A DNA stretch of 64,000 bases from Streptomyces sp. MP131-18. GTDB taxonomy: Bacteria; Actinomycetota; Actinomycetes; Streptomycetales; Streptomycetaceae. The position numbers were made by a program, and so were the translations under genes. Shown here in pieces: positions 54,062-62,849 of the stretch. Every line of letters starts with the position of its first letter. Position 1 is the first letter of the stretch. Below the pieces are notes generated by a model. The model was not told the DNA's origin, made no database searches, and saw nothing but the letters and a program-made list of their open reading frames with translations. The stretch lies in assembly GCF_001984575.1 (NCBI RefSeq), contig NZ_LZNS01000001.1, forward strand, positions 4,134,915-4,198,914, in the 5' to 3' direction.

Positions 54062-55273
54062 ATGGCGGCTGGACCTGGCGGCCGAAAGGCAACGTGTGCG
54101 GTGATCGCCGTTCTGGCGCTGGGGCTCGCCGGCTGTTCAGGCGGCGAGGAGGGACCGGCGGCGGAGGACAAGGGGAAGGACAAGGGGAAGGAGGCCGCCG
54201 CGGCGGCGCCCGGCGCGCCCGAGCGGGCGCCCGAGCGGGCGCCGCGCCTGATCGGCGACGGTTCCACGGCCGTCACCGGGCGGCAGCCCAACCAGCCGCG
54301 CACCGACCGGCTGGCCTCCGGTGAGGAGCCCCCTCAATTCGTCGTCTTCTCCTGGGACGGCGCGGGCGAGGACGGCAACCGCCTCTTCTCCCACTTCAGG
54401 GAACTGGGCAAGAAATACGACGCGCACATGACCTACTTCCTGTCCGGCGTCTACCTCCTCCCGGAGAGCAGACGCACCGAATACCACCCGCCGGGCAAGG
54501 CCCCCGGCGCCTCGGACATCGGCTACCTCAGGGACGAGAACATCGCCGCGACGCTGGAGCAGGTGCGTGCGGCGTGGCTGGACGGCAGCGAGATCGGCAC
54601 CCATTTCAACGGGCACTTCTGCGGACCCTCCGGGGTCGGGTCCTGGTCGCCGGAGGACTGGGTGAGCGAGGTCGAACAGGCCAAGTGGATGGTGAAGAAC
54701 TGGCGGACGACGACCGGGTTCGCCGACCTCGAACCTCTGCCGTTCGACTACGACAAGGAGCTGATCGGCGGCCGCACGCCCTGCCTCGAAGGCCAGGACA
54801 ACCTGCTCGCCGCGGCCGCGGGGCTCGGCTTCCGGTATGACTCGAGCGGCAACGGCCTTCAGGTGTGGCCGCAGCAGCGCGAGGGGGTCTGGGACATCCC
54901 GCTCCAGTCCGTGCCGGTGCCCGGCCGGTCGTTCGAGACGCTGTCCATGGACTACAACTTCATGGTCAACGGCGCCGGCGAGGCGGAGATGCGGGACGGG
55001 CTGCTCGCGGCGTTCGACCGGGCGTACGACGGCAATCGTGCGCCCCTCATCATCGGAAACCACTTCAACGACTGGAACGGTGGCGCGTACATGCGGGCCG
55101 TCGAGGCGGTGATCAAGGAACTGTGCCCTCGGGAGGACGTGCAGTGCGTGTCCTTCCGGCAGCTCGTCGACTGGCTGGACGCCCAGAATCCGGCCGTGCT
55201 CGAACGGCTGCGGACCCTGGGCGTCGGTGAGCGGCCAGAGGGCGGCTGGGCCACATTCCTGCGCGGGGCGTGA
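54062..55273 (+). CDS. Lipoprotein with polysaccharide-deacetylase-like domain
   Basis: A 403-residue exported lipoprotein. Lipobox 'VLALGLAGCS' has its Cys near residue 25, followed by a Lys/Glu/Ala/Pro linker. The rest is a divergent NodB-type fold: 'FVVFSWDGAGEDGNRLF' for the first strand Asp, 'SEIGTHFNGHFCGP' for the metal His pair, and 'PLIIGNHFNDWNGGAYM' in the last segment. Family members are secreted Streptomyces proteins of unknown substrate, possibly chitin or peptidoglycan. ATG 54062 follows CAGGAGGAACG. Confidence 0.8.
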   Translation: MAAGPGGRKATCAVIAVLALGLAGCSGGEEGPAAEDKGKDKGKEAAAAAPGAPERAPERAPRLIGDGSTAVTGRQPNQPRTDRLASGEEPPQFVVFSWDGAGEDGNRLFSHFRELGKKYDAHMTYFLSGVYLLPESRRTEYHPPGKAPGASDIGYLRDENIAATLEQVRAAWLDGSEIGTHFNGHFCGPSGVGSWSPEDWVSEVEQAKWMVKNWRTTTGFADLEPLPFDYDKELIGGRTPCLEGQDNLLAAAAGLGFRYDSSGNGLQVWPQQREGVWDIPLQSVPVPGRSFETLSMDYNFMVNGAGEAEMRDGLLAAFDRAYDGNRAPLIIGNHFNDWNGGAYMRAVEAVIKELCPREDVQCVSFRQLVDWLDAQNPAVLERLRTLGVGERPEGGWATFLRGA

Positions 55274-55317
55274 GCGCCCCGCGCGGAGGCCGGCGCGTGC
55301 GCCTGGCCGTGTGAAGC

Positions 55318-56322
55318 TCAGGCGGGCTGCGGACTGGGGCTGGAACTCGTGCTCGGCACTTCGCGGAGCACGAAGCCGGGGTCGACCTGCGAGGCAAGAT
55401 CGACTCCGGTCCGCTCGTTCCCCCAACTCGCCGCGTTCTTCAGGTGGAAGTGCACCATCTGCTGCGTGTACCGCTCCCAGTCCCTGCGCTCGTACGCCGC
55501 GTCCGCGGCCCGGTACAGTGCGCCCAGCGCCTCCTGGTTGCCCTCCTCCAGGCCGGTGAACGGCCGTCGCTCGCCGCGCTCAAGCGCGCGAACCCAATCG
55601 GAATGCCCCAGCGTGACCAGCAGGTCGTCGCCCACCTGCGCCCGCAGGAACGCGATGTCGTCCGGCCCCTGCACCTTGTTACCGATGACACGCAGGGCCA
55701 CGCCGTAGTCCCGCGCGTACTCCCGGTACTGCCGGTAGACCGACACCCCCTTGCGGGTCGGCTCGGCGACGACGAAGGTCATGTCGAAGCGGGTGAACAT
55801 CCCCGAGGCGAACGAGTCGCTGCCGGCCGTCATGTCGACCACGACGTACTCGTCGCGCCCGTCCACCAGGTGATTGAGGAACAGCTCGACGGCGCCGGTC
55901 TTGGAGTGGTAGCAGGCGACGCCCAGGTCGTCCGCGGTGAAGGGCCCGGTGACGAGCAGCCGAGCGGACGCGCCCTCGCCGAGGGCCACCGTCCTGGCAC
56001 AGGCGTCGAAGACCGGATTCGCGCCGTCGAGCCGCAGCAGCCGGGAACCCGCGCCGGGCGGCGTGGTCTTGATCATGGTCTCGGCCGACCCGATGCGCGG
56101 ATTGTCGCCGCGCAGGTAGTCCTTGATCAGGGGCAGCTTGCCGCCGAGCGGTGGGAGCGATGCCGCCTGCGCCTCATCCATGCCGAGCGCGGCCCCGAGG
56201 TGCTGGTTGATATCGGCGTCCACCGCGGTCACCGAGACTCTCCGGGCGGCCAGGTACCGGATGAACAGCGAGGACAGCGTCGTCTTGCCGCTGCCACCCT
56301 TGCCAACGAAAGCGATCTTCAT
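55318..56322 (-). CDS. MinD/CooC-like P-loop ATPase
   Basis: A 334-residue ATPase with the deviant Walker A 'MKIAFVGKGGSGKTTLSSLF', 'VTAVDADINQHLGAALGMDE' and switch II 'YVVVDMTAGSDSFASGMFTR'. It belongs to the CooC/NifH-MinD group, which inserts metals or positions cell components. No metalloenzyme maturation gene is adjacent, so the role is open. The Ser/Pro tail is short. It is convergent with the lipoprotein gene and divergent from the Fic-like gene. Confidence 0.85.
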   Translation of the reverse strand: MKIAFVGKGGSGKTTLSSLFIRYLAARRVSVTAVDADINQHLGAALGMDEAQAASLPPLGGKLPLIKDYLRGDNPRIGSAETMIKTTPPGAGSRLLRLDGANPVFDACARTVALGEGASARLLVTGPFTADDLGVACYHSKTGAVELFLNHLVDGRDEYVVVDMTAGSDSFASGMFTRFDMTFVVAEPTRKGVSVYRQYREYARDYGVALRVIGNKVQGPDDIAFLRAQVGDDLLVTLGHSDWVRALERGERRPFTGLEEGNQEALGALYRAADAAYERRDWERYTQQMVHFHLKNAASWGNERTGVDLASQVDPGFVLREVPSTSSSPSPQPA

Positions 56323-56468
56323 GTTCAATAGCGTACCCGCGTCCGGGGGATGGCCGCGGACAGCGAGTGAAGAAGTCCACTCGAACGTGTCGACGGCGCG
56401 TGCTGGACCGGGCCTAGGCTCGGTGTTATGGCTCTGACTGCTTCGATGGCTCCGCCGAACGGCGCGCG

Positions 56469-57305
56469 ATGAACGCCGACACGACAACAGATCCGCTCGC
56501 CCGGTTGGCCGCGCTGCCCGGCGTCGAGGCGGCCGTCGAGGCCGTGCGCAAGGCCGTGGACGGCGTGTACGGGCACCGGGTGATGCGCCGCCGCAGCCCG
56601 GAGGTCGCCGCGGAGGGCGCACTGCGCGGCGCGCGCGGCTCGGCCGCGCTGTCCGGCGCCGACTGGGCGCTCGAAGAGGTGCGACGCCGGAGCGATTTCG
56701 GTGCCTCCGAAGAGGCCAGGACGCTGGGCGCGGCCCTGCGCCTGACGGCGGAGGCCGGTCAGCTGCTCGCCGTCTGGCGGGAGTCGCCGCTGCGGGTCCT
56801 GGCGAGACTGCACCTGGTGGCCGCGGGCGGTATCGCGCCGCAGGACACGGTGGGCCGGCCACGGACCGCAGGGGAGAGGGTGGCGGAGTCGGGACTCACG
56901 GCGCTTGGCCTGCCGCTCCCCGGGCCCGACGAGGTGGCGGCGCGGCTGGACGGGCTCGGTCGTCTGGTGGCGGCCGGCTCGCGCGCGCCCGCGTTGGTGA
57001 CCGGCGCCGTCGTACACGGCGAACTGCTCGCGCTGCGGCCGTTCGGTACGTTCAATGCGCTCGTCGCACGCGCGGCGGAGCGCCTCGTGCTGGTGGGCAG
57101 TGGGCTCGATCCCAAGGGGGTGACGCCTGCCGAGGTCGGGCACGCGGAGCTGGGGAACGAGGCGTATCTGTCGGCGCTGCGCGGCTACGCCTCCGGCACG
57201 GGCGAGGGAGTCGCGGGCTGGATCGCCCACTGCGGTCGGGCGGTCGAGCTGGGGGCGCGCGAATCGGTGGCGGTCTGCGAGGCGTTGCAGCGGGGCGCCG
57301 CCTGA
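56469..57305 (+). CDS. Degenerate Fic-like protein
   Basis: A 278-residue helical protein, often annotated 'oxidoreductase' in Streptomyces. Residues about 180-215 ('ALVTGAVVHGELLALRPFGT' then 'FNALVARAAERLVL') align with the Fic motif HxFx[D/E]GNGRxxR as in 'AVVHAELATIHPFADGNGRV'. The catalytic His is Arg (LRPF), GNG is TFN, and only the last Arg remains. The Fic fold is therefore probably kept while AMP-transfer chemistry is lost. The function is unknown. It diverges from the MinD-like gene. Confidence 0.65.
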   Translation: MNADTTTDPLARLAALPGVEAAVEAVRKAVDGVYGHRVMRRRSPEVAAEGALRGARGSAALSGADWALEEVRRRSDFGASEEARTLGAALRLTAEAGQLLAVWRESPLRVLARLHLVAAGGIAPQDTVGRPRTAGERVAESGLTALGLPLPGPDEVAARLDGLGRLVAAGSRAPALVTGAVVHGELLALRPFGTFNALVARAAERLVLVGSGLDPKGVTPAEVGHAELGNEAYLSALRGYASGTGEGVAGWIAHCGRAVELGARESVAVCEALQRGAA

Positions 57306-57326
57306 CGGCGCGTGGTGCGCGCCGGG

Positions 57327-57367
57327 GCGCATGAGGCGGCGGCACCGCCTCATGCGCGGTGCCGCCG
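57327..57367. terminator. Two overlapping, mutually exclusive hairpins
   Basis: GCGCATGAGGCGG (57327-57339) pairs with CCGCCTCATGCGC (57345-57357). Alternatively CGGCGGCACCGC (57337-57348) pairs with GCGGTGCCGCCG (57356-57367). Both stems are perfect (13 and 12 bp) and share the middle segment. It is placed 22 bp after the Fic-like gene, where termination is expected. Confidence 0.6.
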
Positions 57368-57580
57368 CCGGGCATGGCCGTCGGGTGATCAGGGCGTGCA
57401 CCGTACAGAGCCGATCAGGTCGGGAACCGCTGCCCGTTCCTGATGCGGCGGCCCGATTGGCGGGTCGGCTGCGCGTGGGTGCCCGGCGGTCATGTGTCCG
57501 GCCCCTGAGGACCGTTACGTCCTTTTGTACTCTGATCGGATCAAAACGCCAACCTCGCGGGCGAGATTTTACTTTCAGCG

Positions 57581-58423
57581 TCAAACAGTGGTGAATCGGG
57601 CGGCCGTGGCGCGAGCAGACCTGCGTCGGCTGGCGTACCACACGAGCCCGGCTGCGCAGGCCGCCGCGGCGACCGCCGCACCCGCGGCGAGCGCCGGCCG
57701 CGGAGGCATGGCGAGCGTCGGCAGCCGCTGCCGCAGCCGCACGGGGCGCTCGAACGTCAGGACCGGCCACTCCCGTGCGGTGGCCTCCTTGCGGAACGCA
57801 CGGTCCGGGTTGACGACGTGCGGGTGGCCGACGGCCTCCAGCATCGGGACGTCTGTTATCGAGTCGCTGTAGGCGTAGCAGCGGGCCAGGTCGTAGCCCT
57901 CGGAGACGGCCAGCTCGGCGATGGCCTCGGCCTTGGCGGGCCCGTAGGCGTAGTACTCCACCTCGCCCGTGTAGCAGCCGTCCGCCACGACCATGCGCGT
58001 GGCCACCACCCGGTCGGCCCCGAGCAACTCCCCGATCGGCTCGACCACTTCGGCCCCGGAGGTGCTGACGATCACCACGTCGCGGCCCTCGGCGTGGTGC
58101 TGCTCGATCAGGGAGGCTGCCTCGTCGTAGATGATCGGATCGATCACCTCATGGAGGGTCTCCGCCACGATCTCCTTGACCTGGTTGACGTTCCAGCCGC
58201 GGCAGAGGGACGACACGTACTCCCGCATCCGTTCCGTCTGGTCGTGGTCCGCTCCGCCGAGCAGATAAACGAACTGGGCGTAGGCGGAGCGCAGCACCGC
58301 GCGCCGGTTGATGAGGCCGCCCTGGTAGAAGGAGCGGCTGAAGGTGAGCGTGCTCGACTTCGCGATGACCGTCTTGTCCAGGTCGAAGAAGGCGGCGGTA
58401 CGCGGCTGGGCGAGTATTTTCAC
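57581..58423 (-). CDS. HAD-superfamily (SerB-like) phosphatase with C-terminal membrane anchor
   Basis: A 280-residue protein. The DxDxT motif is in 'AAFFDLDKTVIAKSSTLTFS'; the second HAD motif is 'DVVIVSTSGAEVVEPIGELL'; the acidic motif is 'ARCYAYSDSITDVPMLEAVG'. The family (IB, PSPase-like/lysophosphatidate-type) includes phosphatidylglycerophosphate and phosphoserine phosphatases. A membrane helix near the end ('ALAAGAAVAAAACAAGLVWY') is followed by a basic tail. GTG 58423 is the family start. It is divergent from the 6C RNA and the tad cluster. Confidence 0.88.
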   Translation of the reverse strand: MKILAQPRTAAFFDLDKTVIAKSSTLTFSRSFYQGGLINRRAVLRSAYAQFVYLLGGADHDQTERMREYVSSLCRGWNVNQVKEIVAETLHEVIDPIIYDEAASLIEQHHAEGRDVVIVSTSGAEVVEPIGELLGADRVVATRMVVADGCYTGEVEYYAYGPAKAEAIAELAVSEGYDLARCYAYSDSITDVPMLEAVGHPHVVNPDRAFRKEATAREWPVLTFERPVRLRQRLPTLAMPPRPALAAGAAVAAAACAAGLVWYASRRRSARATAARFTTV

Positions 58424-58505
58424 GCCCCGAGCATAAGGCCCGCCATTCGGCGTACGCTGGGGCGCGGTGGTTTGCCTCCGAGGGCTCTCGGGTACACCAT
58501 GGAAG

Positions 58506-58612
58506 TCACGGATCGTTCGCGACCGTGCTAACCCGGTCCGACTCCTCCCCCCCCGAGTCGGCCGAGGAAGACGACCCCCGCTCTCCCCCCCGGCGGGGGT
58601 CGTCGCATGTCC
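58506..58612 (+). ncRNA. 6C RNA (actinobacterial small RNA)
   Basis: Two adjacent hairpins each present a run of six or more C in the loop. The first is CCGACTC/GAGTCGG with loop CTCCCCCCCC (58538-58561). The second is GACGACCCCCGC/GCGGGGGTCGTC with a loop holding CCCCCCC (58570-58604). This is the defining feature of the 6C RNA motif, found in most actinobacteria (B11/6C in mycobacteria, and a counterpart near SCO3559 in S. coelicolor from memory). The loops are thought to pair with G-rich leader regions of target mRNAs. The 5' end is approximate and the second stem probably acts as terminator. Confidence 0.85.
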
Positions 58613-58763
58613 GGGGGCATCACCCCGCTTCCGAGCGCAGCGCGGCAACGCGCCCCGGGGGAGCTGGGCACGAGGGCCATCCTACCCCAGCTCGTGACTG
58701 TATGTAACCCCAAGTAACTGCCGAGTATGTGTTCGTCAACGGCGTGCAGCGAGGGTGATCGAG

Positions 58764-58790
58764 TTTTCCACAATCGCGGAGTTATCCACA
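58764..58790 (+). promoter_or_regulatory. Pair of DnaA-box-like 9-mers
   Basis: TTTTCCACA (58764-58772) and TTATCCACA (58782-58790) lie 18 bp apart on the same strand, upstream of the ssd/tad cluster. The second is a perfect match to the general DnaA box; the Streptomyces consensus is TTGTCCACA. A local replication-initiator-linked control site is possible. Confidence 0.55.
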
Positions 58791-58897
58791 GATTTCCGTT
58801 GAGGCCCCCGAAATGCGACGAGTGACGGCACCGTGAATGGCGTGGCTGTCGATGCGTTCGGCGACTGACCGAACGCGCAGTGCGAAGGGGGATGGCC

Positions 58898-59971
58898 GTG
58901 CCCGAATCCATTTTGATTCTCACGGAAGACGAGGATCTTCTCGACGACCTGCTGCGCCTGTGCGCCGCGGCGGGCGCGCAGGCCGAGGTGCTGCACGGCG
59001 CCCCGGTGGCGGCCGACCAATGGGAGCGCGCCCCGCTCGTCCTGGTGGGGGACGACCGGGCGGCGGCACAGACCGCGACGGGGCAGTGGCCCGGGCGGCG
59101 GCCGGGCGTGCTCCTCGTCGGGCGCGACCTCGACGATCACACCGTCTGGGCGCGCGGCGTCGCCCTGGGCGCCGAGCAGGTGCTGCACCTGCCAAGCGAC
59201 GAATCCTGGCTGGCGGACCGTATCGCGGACGCCGTCGAACGCCCGGGCCCGCCCGCGCTGACCATCGGCGTGCTCGGCGGACGCGGCGGTGCCGGGGCCT
59301 CGTCGTTGGCGTGCGCCCTGGCCGTGACCGCCGCGGCCGAGGGGCGGCGGACCACGCTCATCGACGGCGATCCGCTCGGCGGCGGCCTGGACATGCTCCT
59401 CGGCGGCGAACGCACGCCGGGTCCGCGCTGGCCGGCGTTCGTCTCGGCCCGTGGCCGGCTCTCGGGCGCCGCGCTGGAGGATTCGCTGCCGCGTCTGCAC
59501 GGCGTGAGCCTGCTCAGCTGGGACCGCGCGGACGGTCCGCGGCTGCCCGCCGAGGCGATGTGCACGGTTCTGACGGCGGCCAGGCGCCGCGGCGGCATTG
59601 TGGTGCTCGACCTGCCGCGAGCGGCCGACCCGGCGGCTGCCGAGGCGCTCGCCCAGCTCGACCTAGGCCTGCTGGTGGTGCCGGGCGAGCTGCGCGCGGC
59701 AGCCGGCGCGCAGCGCGTCGTCGCGATGTCGGGCGCGCTGGTACGGGACCTGCGCGTGGTGGCCCGCGCCTCATCCGGTGGCGGCCTCGCGGGCGCCGAG
59801 CTGGCCCGGCTGCTCGGGCTGCAGCTCGCCGGCGAGCTGCCTGACGAGCCCGGCCTGCCCGCCGCCGCGGACGCGGGCGAGCCGCCGGGCGCCGACGCCA
59901 AGGGGGTCCTGGCCAGGTTCTGCCGTGATCTGCTCGACCGGGCCCTGCCCGCCGCGGGGGCCGCCGCATGA
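58898..59971 (+). CDS. ssd: Septum-site-determining protein Ssd/CpaE-like
   Basis: A 357-residue ParA/MinD-type protein. An N-terminal receiver-like pseudo-domain ('SILILTEDEDLLDDLLRLCA') precedes the ATPase region with an altered P-loop 'VLGGRGGAGASSLACALAVT' in which the Walker A Lys is replaced by Ala, 'TTLIDGDPLGGGLDMLLGGE' and 'IVVLDLPRAADPAAAEALAQ'. CpaE homologues localise Tad pili; actinobacterial Ssd affects septum placement. GTG 58898 has GGGGG 6 bp upstream; ATG 58892 is close. The stop overlaps tadA by ATGA. Confidence 0.85.
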   Translation: MPESILILTEDEDLLDDLLRLCAAAGAQAEVLHGAPVAADQWERAPLVLVGDDRAAAQTATGQWPGRRPGVLLVGRDLDDHTVWARGVALGAEQVLHLPSDESWLADRIADAVERPGPPALTIGVLGGRGGAGASSLACALAVTAAAEGRRTTLIDGDPLGGGLDMLLGGERTPGPRWPAFVSARGRLSGAALEDSLPRLHGVSLLSWDRADGPRLPAEAMCTVLTAARRRGGIVVLDLPRAADPAAAEALAQLDLGLLVVPGELRAAAGAQRVVAMSGALVRDLRVVARASSGGGLAGAELARLLGLQLAGELPDEPGLPAAADAGEPPGADAKGVLARFCRDLLDRALPAAGAAA

Positions 59972-61290
59972 GCGCCGTGAACGGGCGGTCCACCGTCGCA
60001 GGCGGCCGGCAGGCGCCCGGAGCGCCTGCGGCCGGGGCCGCGCAGCGGGACGTGCTCGCGTCTGCCGCCGCTCCGTCGGTACCCGCCGCGTCCGTTGCTC
60101 CTCCCGGCATGGTCGAGCCGGCCGATCTCCCGGAGCTGCTCGAAGCGGTGCGGCTGCGGCTGGCCGAGGAGGGTGCGGAGCCGACGCCTGGCCGGGTGGC
60201 GGCGGCACTGCGGGACCACGGTCGGCTTCTCGGCGACAGTGCGGTGCTGTCGGTGGTGCGCGCGCTGCGCTCCGAGCTGGTCGGCGCCGGCCCGTTGCAG
60301 CCGCTGCTGGCCGAGCCCGAAATCACCGATGTCCTGGTCAACGGGCCCGCCGAGGTGTGGGTGGACCGCGGCCGTGGACTGGAACGATCGGCGGTGCGCT
60401 TCCCCGACCGCGCCGCCATCCGCAGGCTCGCGCAGCGGCTCGCCGCCGCGGCGGGCCGCCGCCTCGACGACGCGCGGCCCTGGGCGGACGCTCGGCTCTC
60501 CGACGGCACGCGCATGCACGCGGTACTGCCGCCCGTCGTCGTCGGCTCGCCCTGCCTCTCCCTGCGCGTGGTGCGCAGGCGCGCGTTCACGCCCGGCGAG
60601 CTGGGCGAGGCCGGCACCCTTCCGCCCGGTGGGGAGCGGCTGCTGCGGGCGATGCTCGCCGCGCGGCTGTCGTTCCTGATCACCGGCGGCACCGGCTCCG
60701 GCAAGAGCACGCTGCTCGCCGCCCTGCTCGGTCTGGTGCCACCGGACGAGCGGATCGTCCTGGTCGAGGATTCCGCGGAGCTGCGGCCGAGCCATCCGCA
60801 CGTGGTCCGCCTCGAAACCCGGCCGGCCAATCAGGAAGGGGCGGGCCGGATCACGCTGCACGACCTGGTGCGCCAGGCGCTGCGGATGCGGCCCGACCGA
60901 TTGGTGGTCGGAGAGGTCAGGGGCAGCGAGGTCACCGAGCTGCTGAGCGCGCTCAACACGGGCCACGACGGCGGCTGCGGCACCTTGCACGCCAACGCGG
61001 CGGCCGACGTGCCCGCGCGTCTGGAAGCGCTCGGAAGCACCGCGGGGCTGCCGCGGGCAGCTCTGCACAGTCAGCTCGCGGCAGCGCTGTCCGTGGTGCT
61101 GCACCTGGTCAGGGACCGCGAATCCGGACAGCGCAGGCTCGCGGAGATTCACGTTTTGCGGCAGGACGACACCGGCCTGGTGCACACCCTGCCTGCGGCC
61201 CGCTGGACTCCGGACGGTTTCGGACGCGGGCCAGGGTGGCCGCGGCTGGCCGCCCTGTGCGCCCAGGGCGGGGGAGGCGGTGCCCTGTGA
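59968..61290 (+). CDS. tadA: TadA/CpaF-family secretion ATPase
   Basis: A 440-residue type II/IV secretion ATPase that powers Flp-type pilus assembly. After a variable N-terminal region come 'LAEPEITDVLVNGPAEVWVD', Walker A 'LITGGTGSGKSTLLAALLGL', the Asp box 'IVLVEDSAELRPSHPHVVRL', Walker B 'RMRPDRLVVGEVRGSEVTEL', and the His box 'GGCGTLHANAAADVPARLEA'. It overlaps both neighbours by 4 bp, so ssd-tadA-tadB-tadC are translationally coupled. Confidence 0.92.
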   Translation: MSAVNGRSTVAGGRQAPGAPAAGAAQRDVLASAAAPSVPAASVAPPGMVEPADLPELLEAVRLRLAEEGAEPTPGRVAAALRDHGRLLGDSAVLSVVRALRSELVGAGPLQPLLAEPEITDVLVNGPAEVWVDRGRGLERSAVRFPDRAAIRRLAQRLAAAAGRRLDDARPWADARLSDGTRMHAVLPPVVVGSPCLSLRVVRRRAFTPGELGEAGTLPPGGERLLRAMLAARLSFLITGGTGSGKSTLLAALLGLVPPDERIVLVEDSAELRPSHPHVVRLETRPANQEGAGRITLHDLVRQALRMRPDRLVVGEVRGSEVTELLSALNTGHDGGCGTLHANAAADVPARLEALGSTAGLPRAALHSQLAAALSVVLHLVRDRESGQRRLAEIHVLRQDDTGLVHTLPAARWTPDGFGRGPGWPRLAALCAQGGGGGAL

Positions 61291-62144
61291 CCGGGCAGCT
61301 CGTTCCGTTCACCGCGGCCCTGTGCGCGGGGGCGGGGGCCTGGCTGCTGGTCGCGGGAGTGCCCGGGCGGGGCCGGTCCCGTGCGCTCTCCTCGGGCGGC
61401 GACCCGGGGGCGGTCGTCCGCCCGGCCCGGCGGCCGGTGCCGCGCGCGCCGGACGGCACCACCCTGCGCATCGTGCTCGGTTGCCTTGCGGTCGGCGCGC
61501 TGCTGTCCCTGTGGGGACGTTCCCCGCTACCGCTTCCGGTGGCCGTGCTGCTCGCCCCGGCGGCGGTGCGCTGGTGGCGCAGGCGCGCTGCCGTGCGCGC
61601 GGCGGAGCTGCTCCGGGAGGAGGTCATCGCGTTCTGCGTCGGGCTCGCGGGCGAGGTCCGCGCCGGTCGGCCGCCCGCGCAGGCGGTCGTGGCCATCGGC
61701 ACGGCCGGGCTCGGGCCGCCGGGCGGCGGCGTGCTCGCCGCGGCCAGGTACGGCGGTGACGTGCCGGCGGCGCTGCGGGCGGCCGCCCACAGGCCCGGCG
61801 CGGACGGCCTGCGCGGGGTGGCGGCCTGCTGGTCGGTCGCGGTGGACGGGGGCGCCTCGTTCGCCGCGGGTCTTGAGCGCGTCGCGGGTGCGCTGCGGGC
61901 CGAGCGGCATCAGCACGAGGAGCTGCGCGCCCAGCTGGCGGGCCCGCGGGCGACTGCCGTGGTTCTCGCGACCCTGCCCGTCTTCGGCCTGCTGCTCGGC
62001 GCGGTCATGGGGGTGGAGCCGCTGCGCGTACTGCTCGGCACCCCGGCCGGTGCGGTCTGTCTCGTCATCGGCGCGGTGCTGGAATGGGCCGGGCTCGCCT
62101 GGGTGCGCGCCATCGTCGCCGCGGCGGAACGGGCCGGGCCATGA
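61287..62144 (+). CDS. tadB: TadB-type pilus inner-membrane protein
   Basis: A 285-residue T2SSF protein with two N-terminal membrane helices ('VLGCLAVGALLSLWGRSPLP') and two near the C-terminus ('VVLATLPVFGLLLGAVMGVE', 'AGAVCLVIGAVLEWAGLAWV'). The cytoplasmic T2SSF domain is 'EEVIAFCVGLAGEVRAGRPP' and 'CWSVAVDGGASFAAGLERVA'. It forms the assembly platform with TadC. GTG 61287 overlaps the tadA stop; its own stop overlaps tadC. Confidence 0.85.
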   Translation: MTGQLVPFTAALCAGAGAWLLVAGVPGRGRSRALSSGGDPGAVVRPARRPVPRAPDGTTLRIVLGCLAVGALLSLWGRSPLPLPVAVLLAPAAVRWWRRRAAVRAAELLREEVIAFCVGLAGEVRAGRPPAQAVVAIGTAGLGPPGGGVLAAARYGGDVPAALRAAAHRPGADGLRGVAACWSVAVDGGASFAAGLERVAGALRAERHQHEELRAQLAGPRATAVVLATLPVFGLLLGAVMGVEPLRVLLGTPAGAVCLVIGAVLEWAGLAWVRAIVAAAERAGP

Positions 62145-62764
62145 CCGCCGGGGACACGTGGGCGGTTGGTCTGGCGGTGCTGCTCGCACTCGTGGCCCTG
62201 GCCGCGGCACGACGGCTGCGCGACAGCCGGGCGCTGGACGACCGACTGGCCGTGCTGCGCGACGAGCCGGCCACGGTGCCACGGCGCCCCCGGCCCGCCT
62301 GGCGTCCGCCGTGGCGACGCGCGGGTGAGTCGGAGGACCCGCGGCTGGCCCTGGCGACCGAGCTGCTGGCGGCGTGTCTGATCGCCGGGTCCTCGCCGGG
62401 CCCCGCGGCGGAGGCGGTGGGCGCGGCGCTGGGTGGGCCGCTCGGCGAGCGGCTGCGGCGGGCGGCGCGCGAGCTGCGGCTCGGGGGCGAGCCGGGAGCC
62501 GTATGGGGCGGGCTCGGCCGGCTGCCGGGCGCCGCGGGGCTGGCCCGGCGGCTGGAGCTGGCGGAGGCCGGCGGCACGCCGGTGGTGGCCACCGTGACGG
62601 CCGAGGCCGCGGAGAGCCGGGCCCGGCGCCGCAGAGCGGCGCAGATCCGTGCCAGACGGGCCGCGGTCCATGTGACGGGGCCTCTGGGGCTCTGCTTCCT
62701 GCCGGCCTTCCTGCTCATCGGAGTGGCTCCCGTCGTCATCGGCATGGCCGGTGAACTGCTGTGA
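62141..62764 (+). CDS. tadC: TadC-type pilus inner-membrane protein
   Basis: A 207-residue T2SSF paralogue, shorter than TadB. There is one helix at the N-terminus ('WAVGLAVLLALVALAAARRL'), the domain 'LALATELLAACLIAGSSPGP' with 'ARRLELAEAGGTPVVATVTA', and two helical segments at the C-terminus ('FLPAFLLIGVAPVVIGMAGE'). It begins inside the tadB stop (ATGA) and is followed after 85 bp by the pilin gene. Confidence 0.85.
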   Translation: MTAGDTWAVGLAVLLALVALAAARRLRDSRALDDRLAVLRDEPATVPRRPRPAWRPPWRRAGESEDPRLALATELLAACLIAGSSPGPAAEAVGAALGGPLGERLRRAARELRLGGEPGAVWGGLGRLPGAAGLARRLELAEAGGTPVVATVTAEAAESRARRRRAAQIRARRAAVHVTGPLGLCFLPAFLLIGVAPVVIGMAGELL

Positions 62765-62849
62765 AGCCCTGGCCCGGTCGAGCGACGCCCACGCGCAATG
62801 CCCAGGAGCAAGTACGTACGAGCGATGTGTACGAAGGAGATGACCGTTC

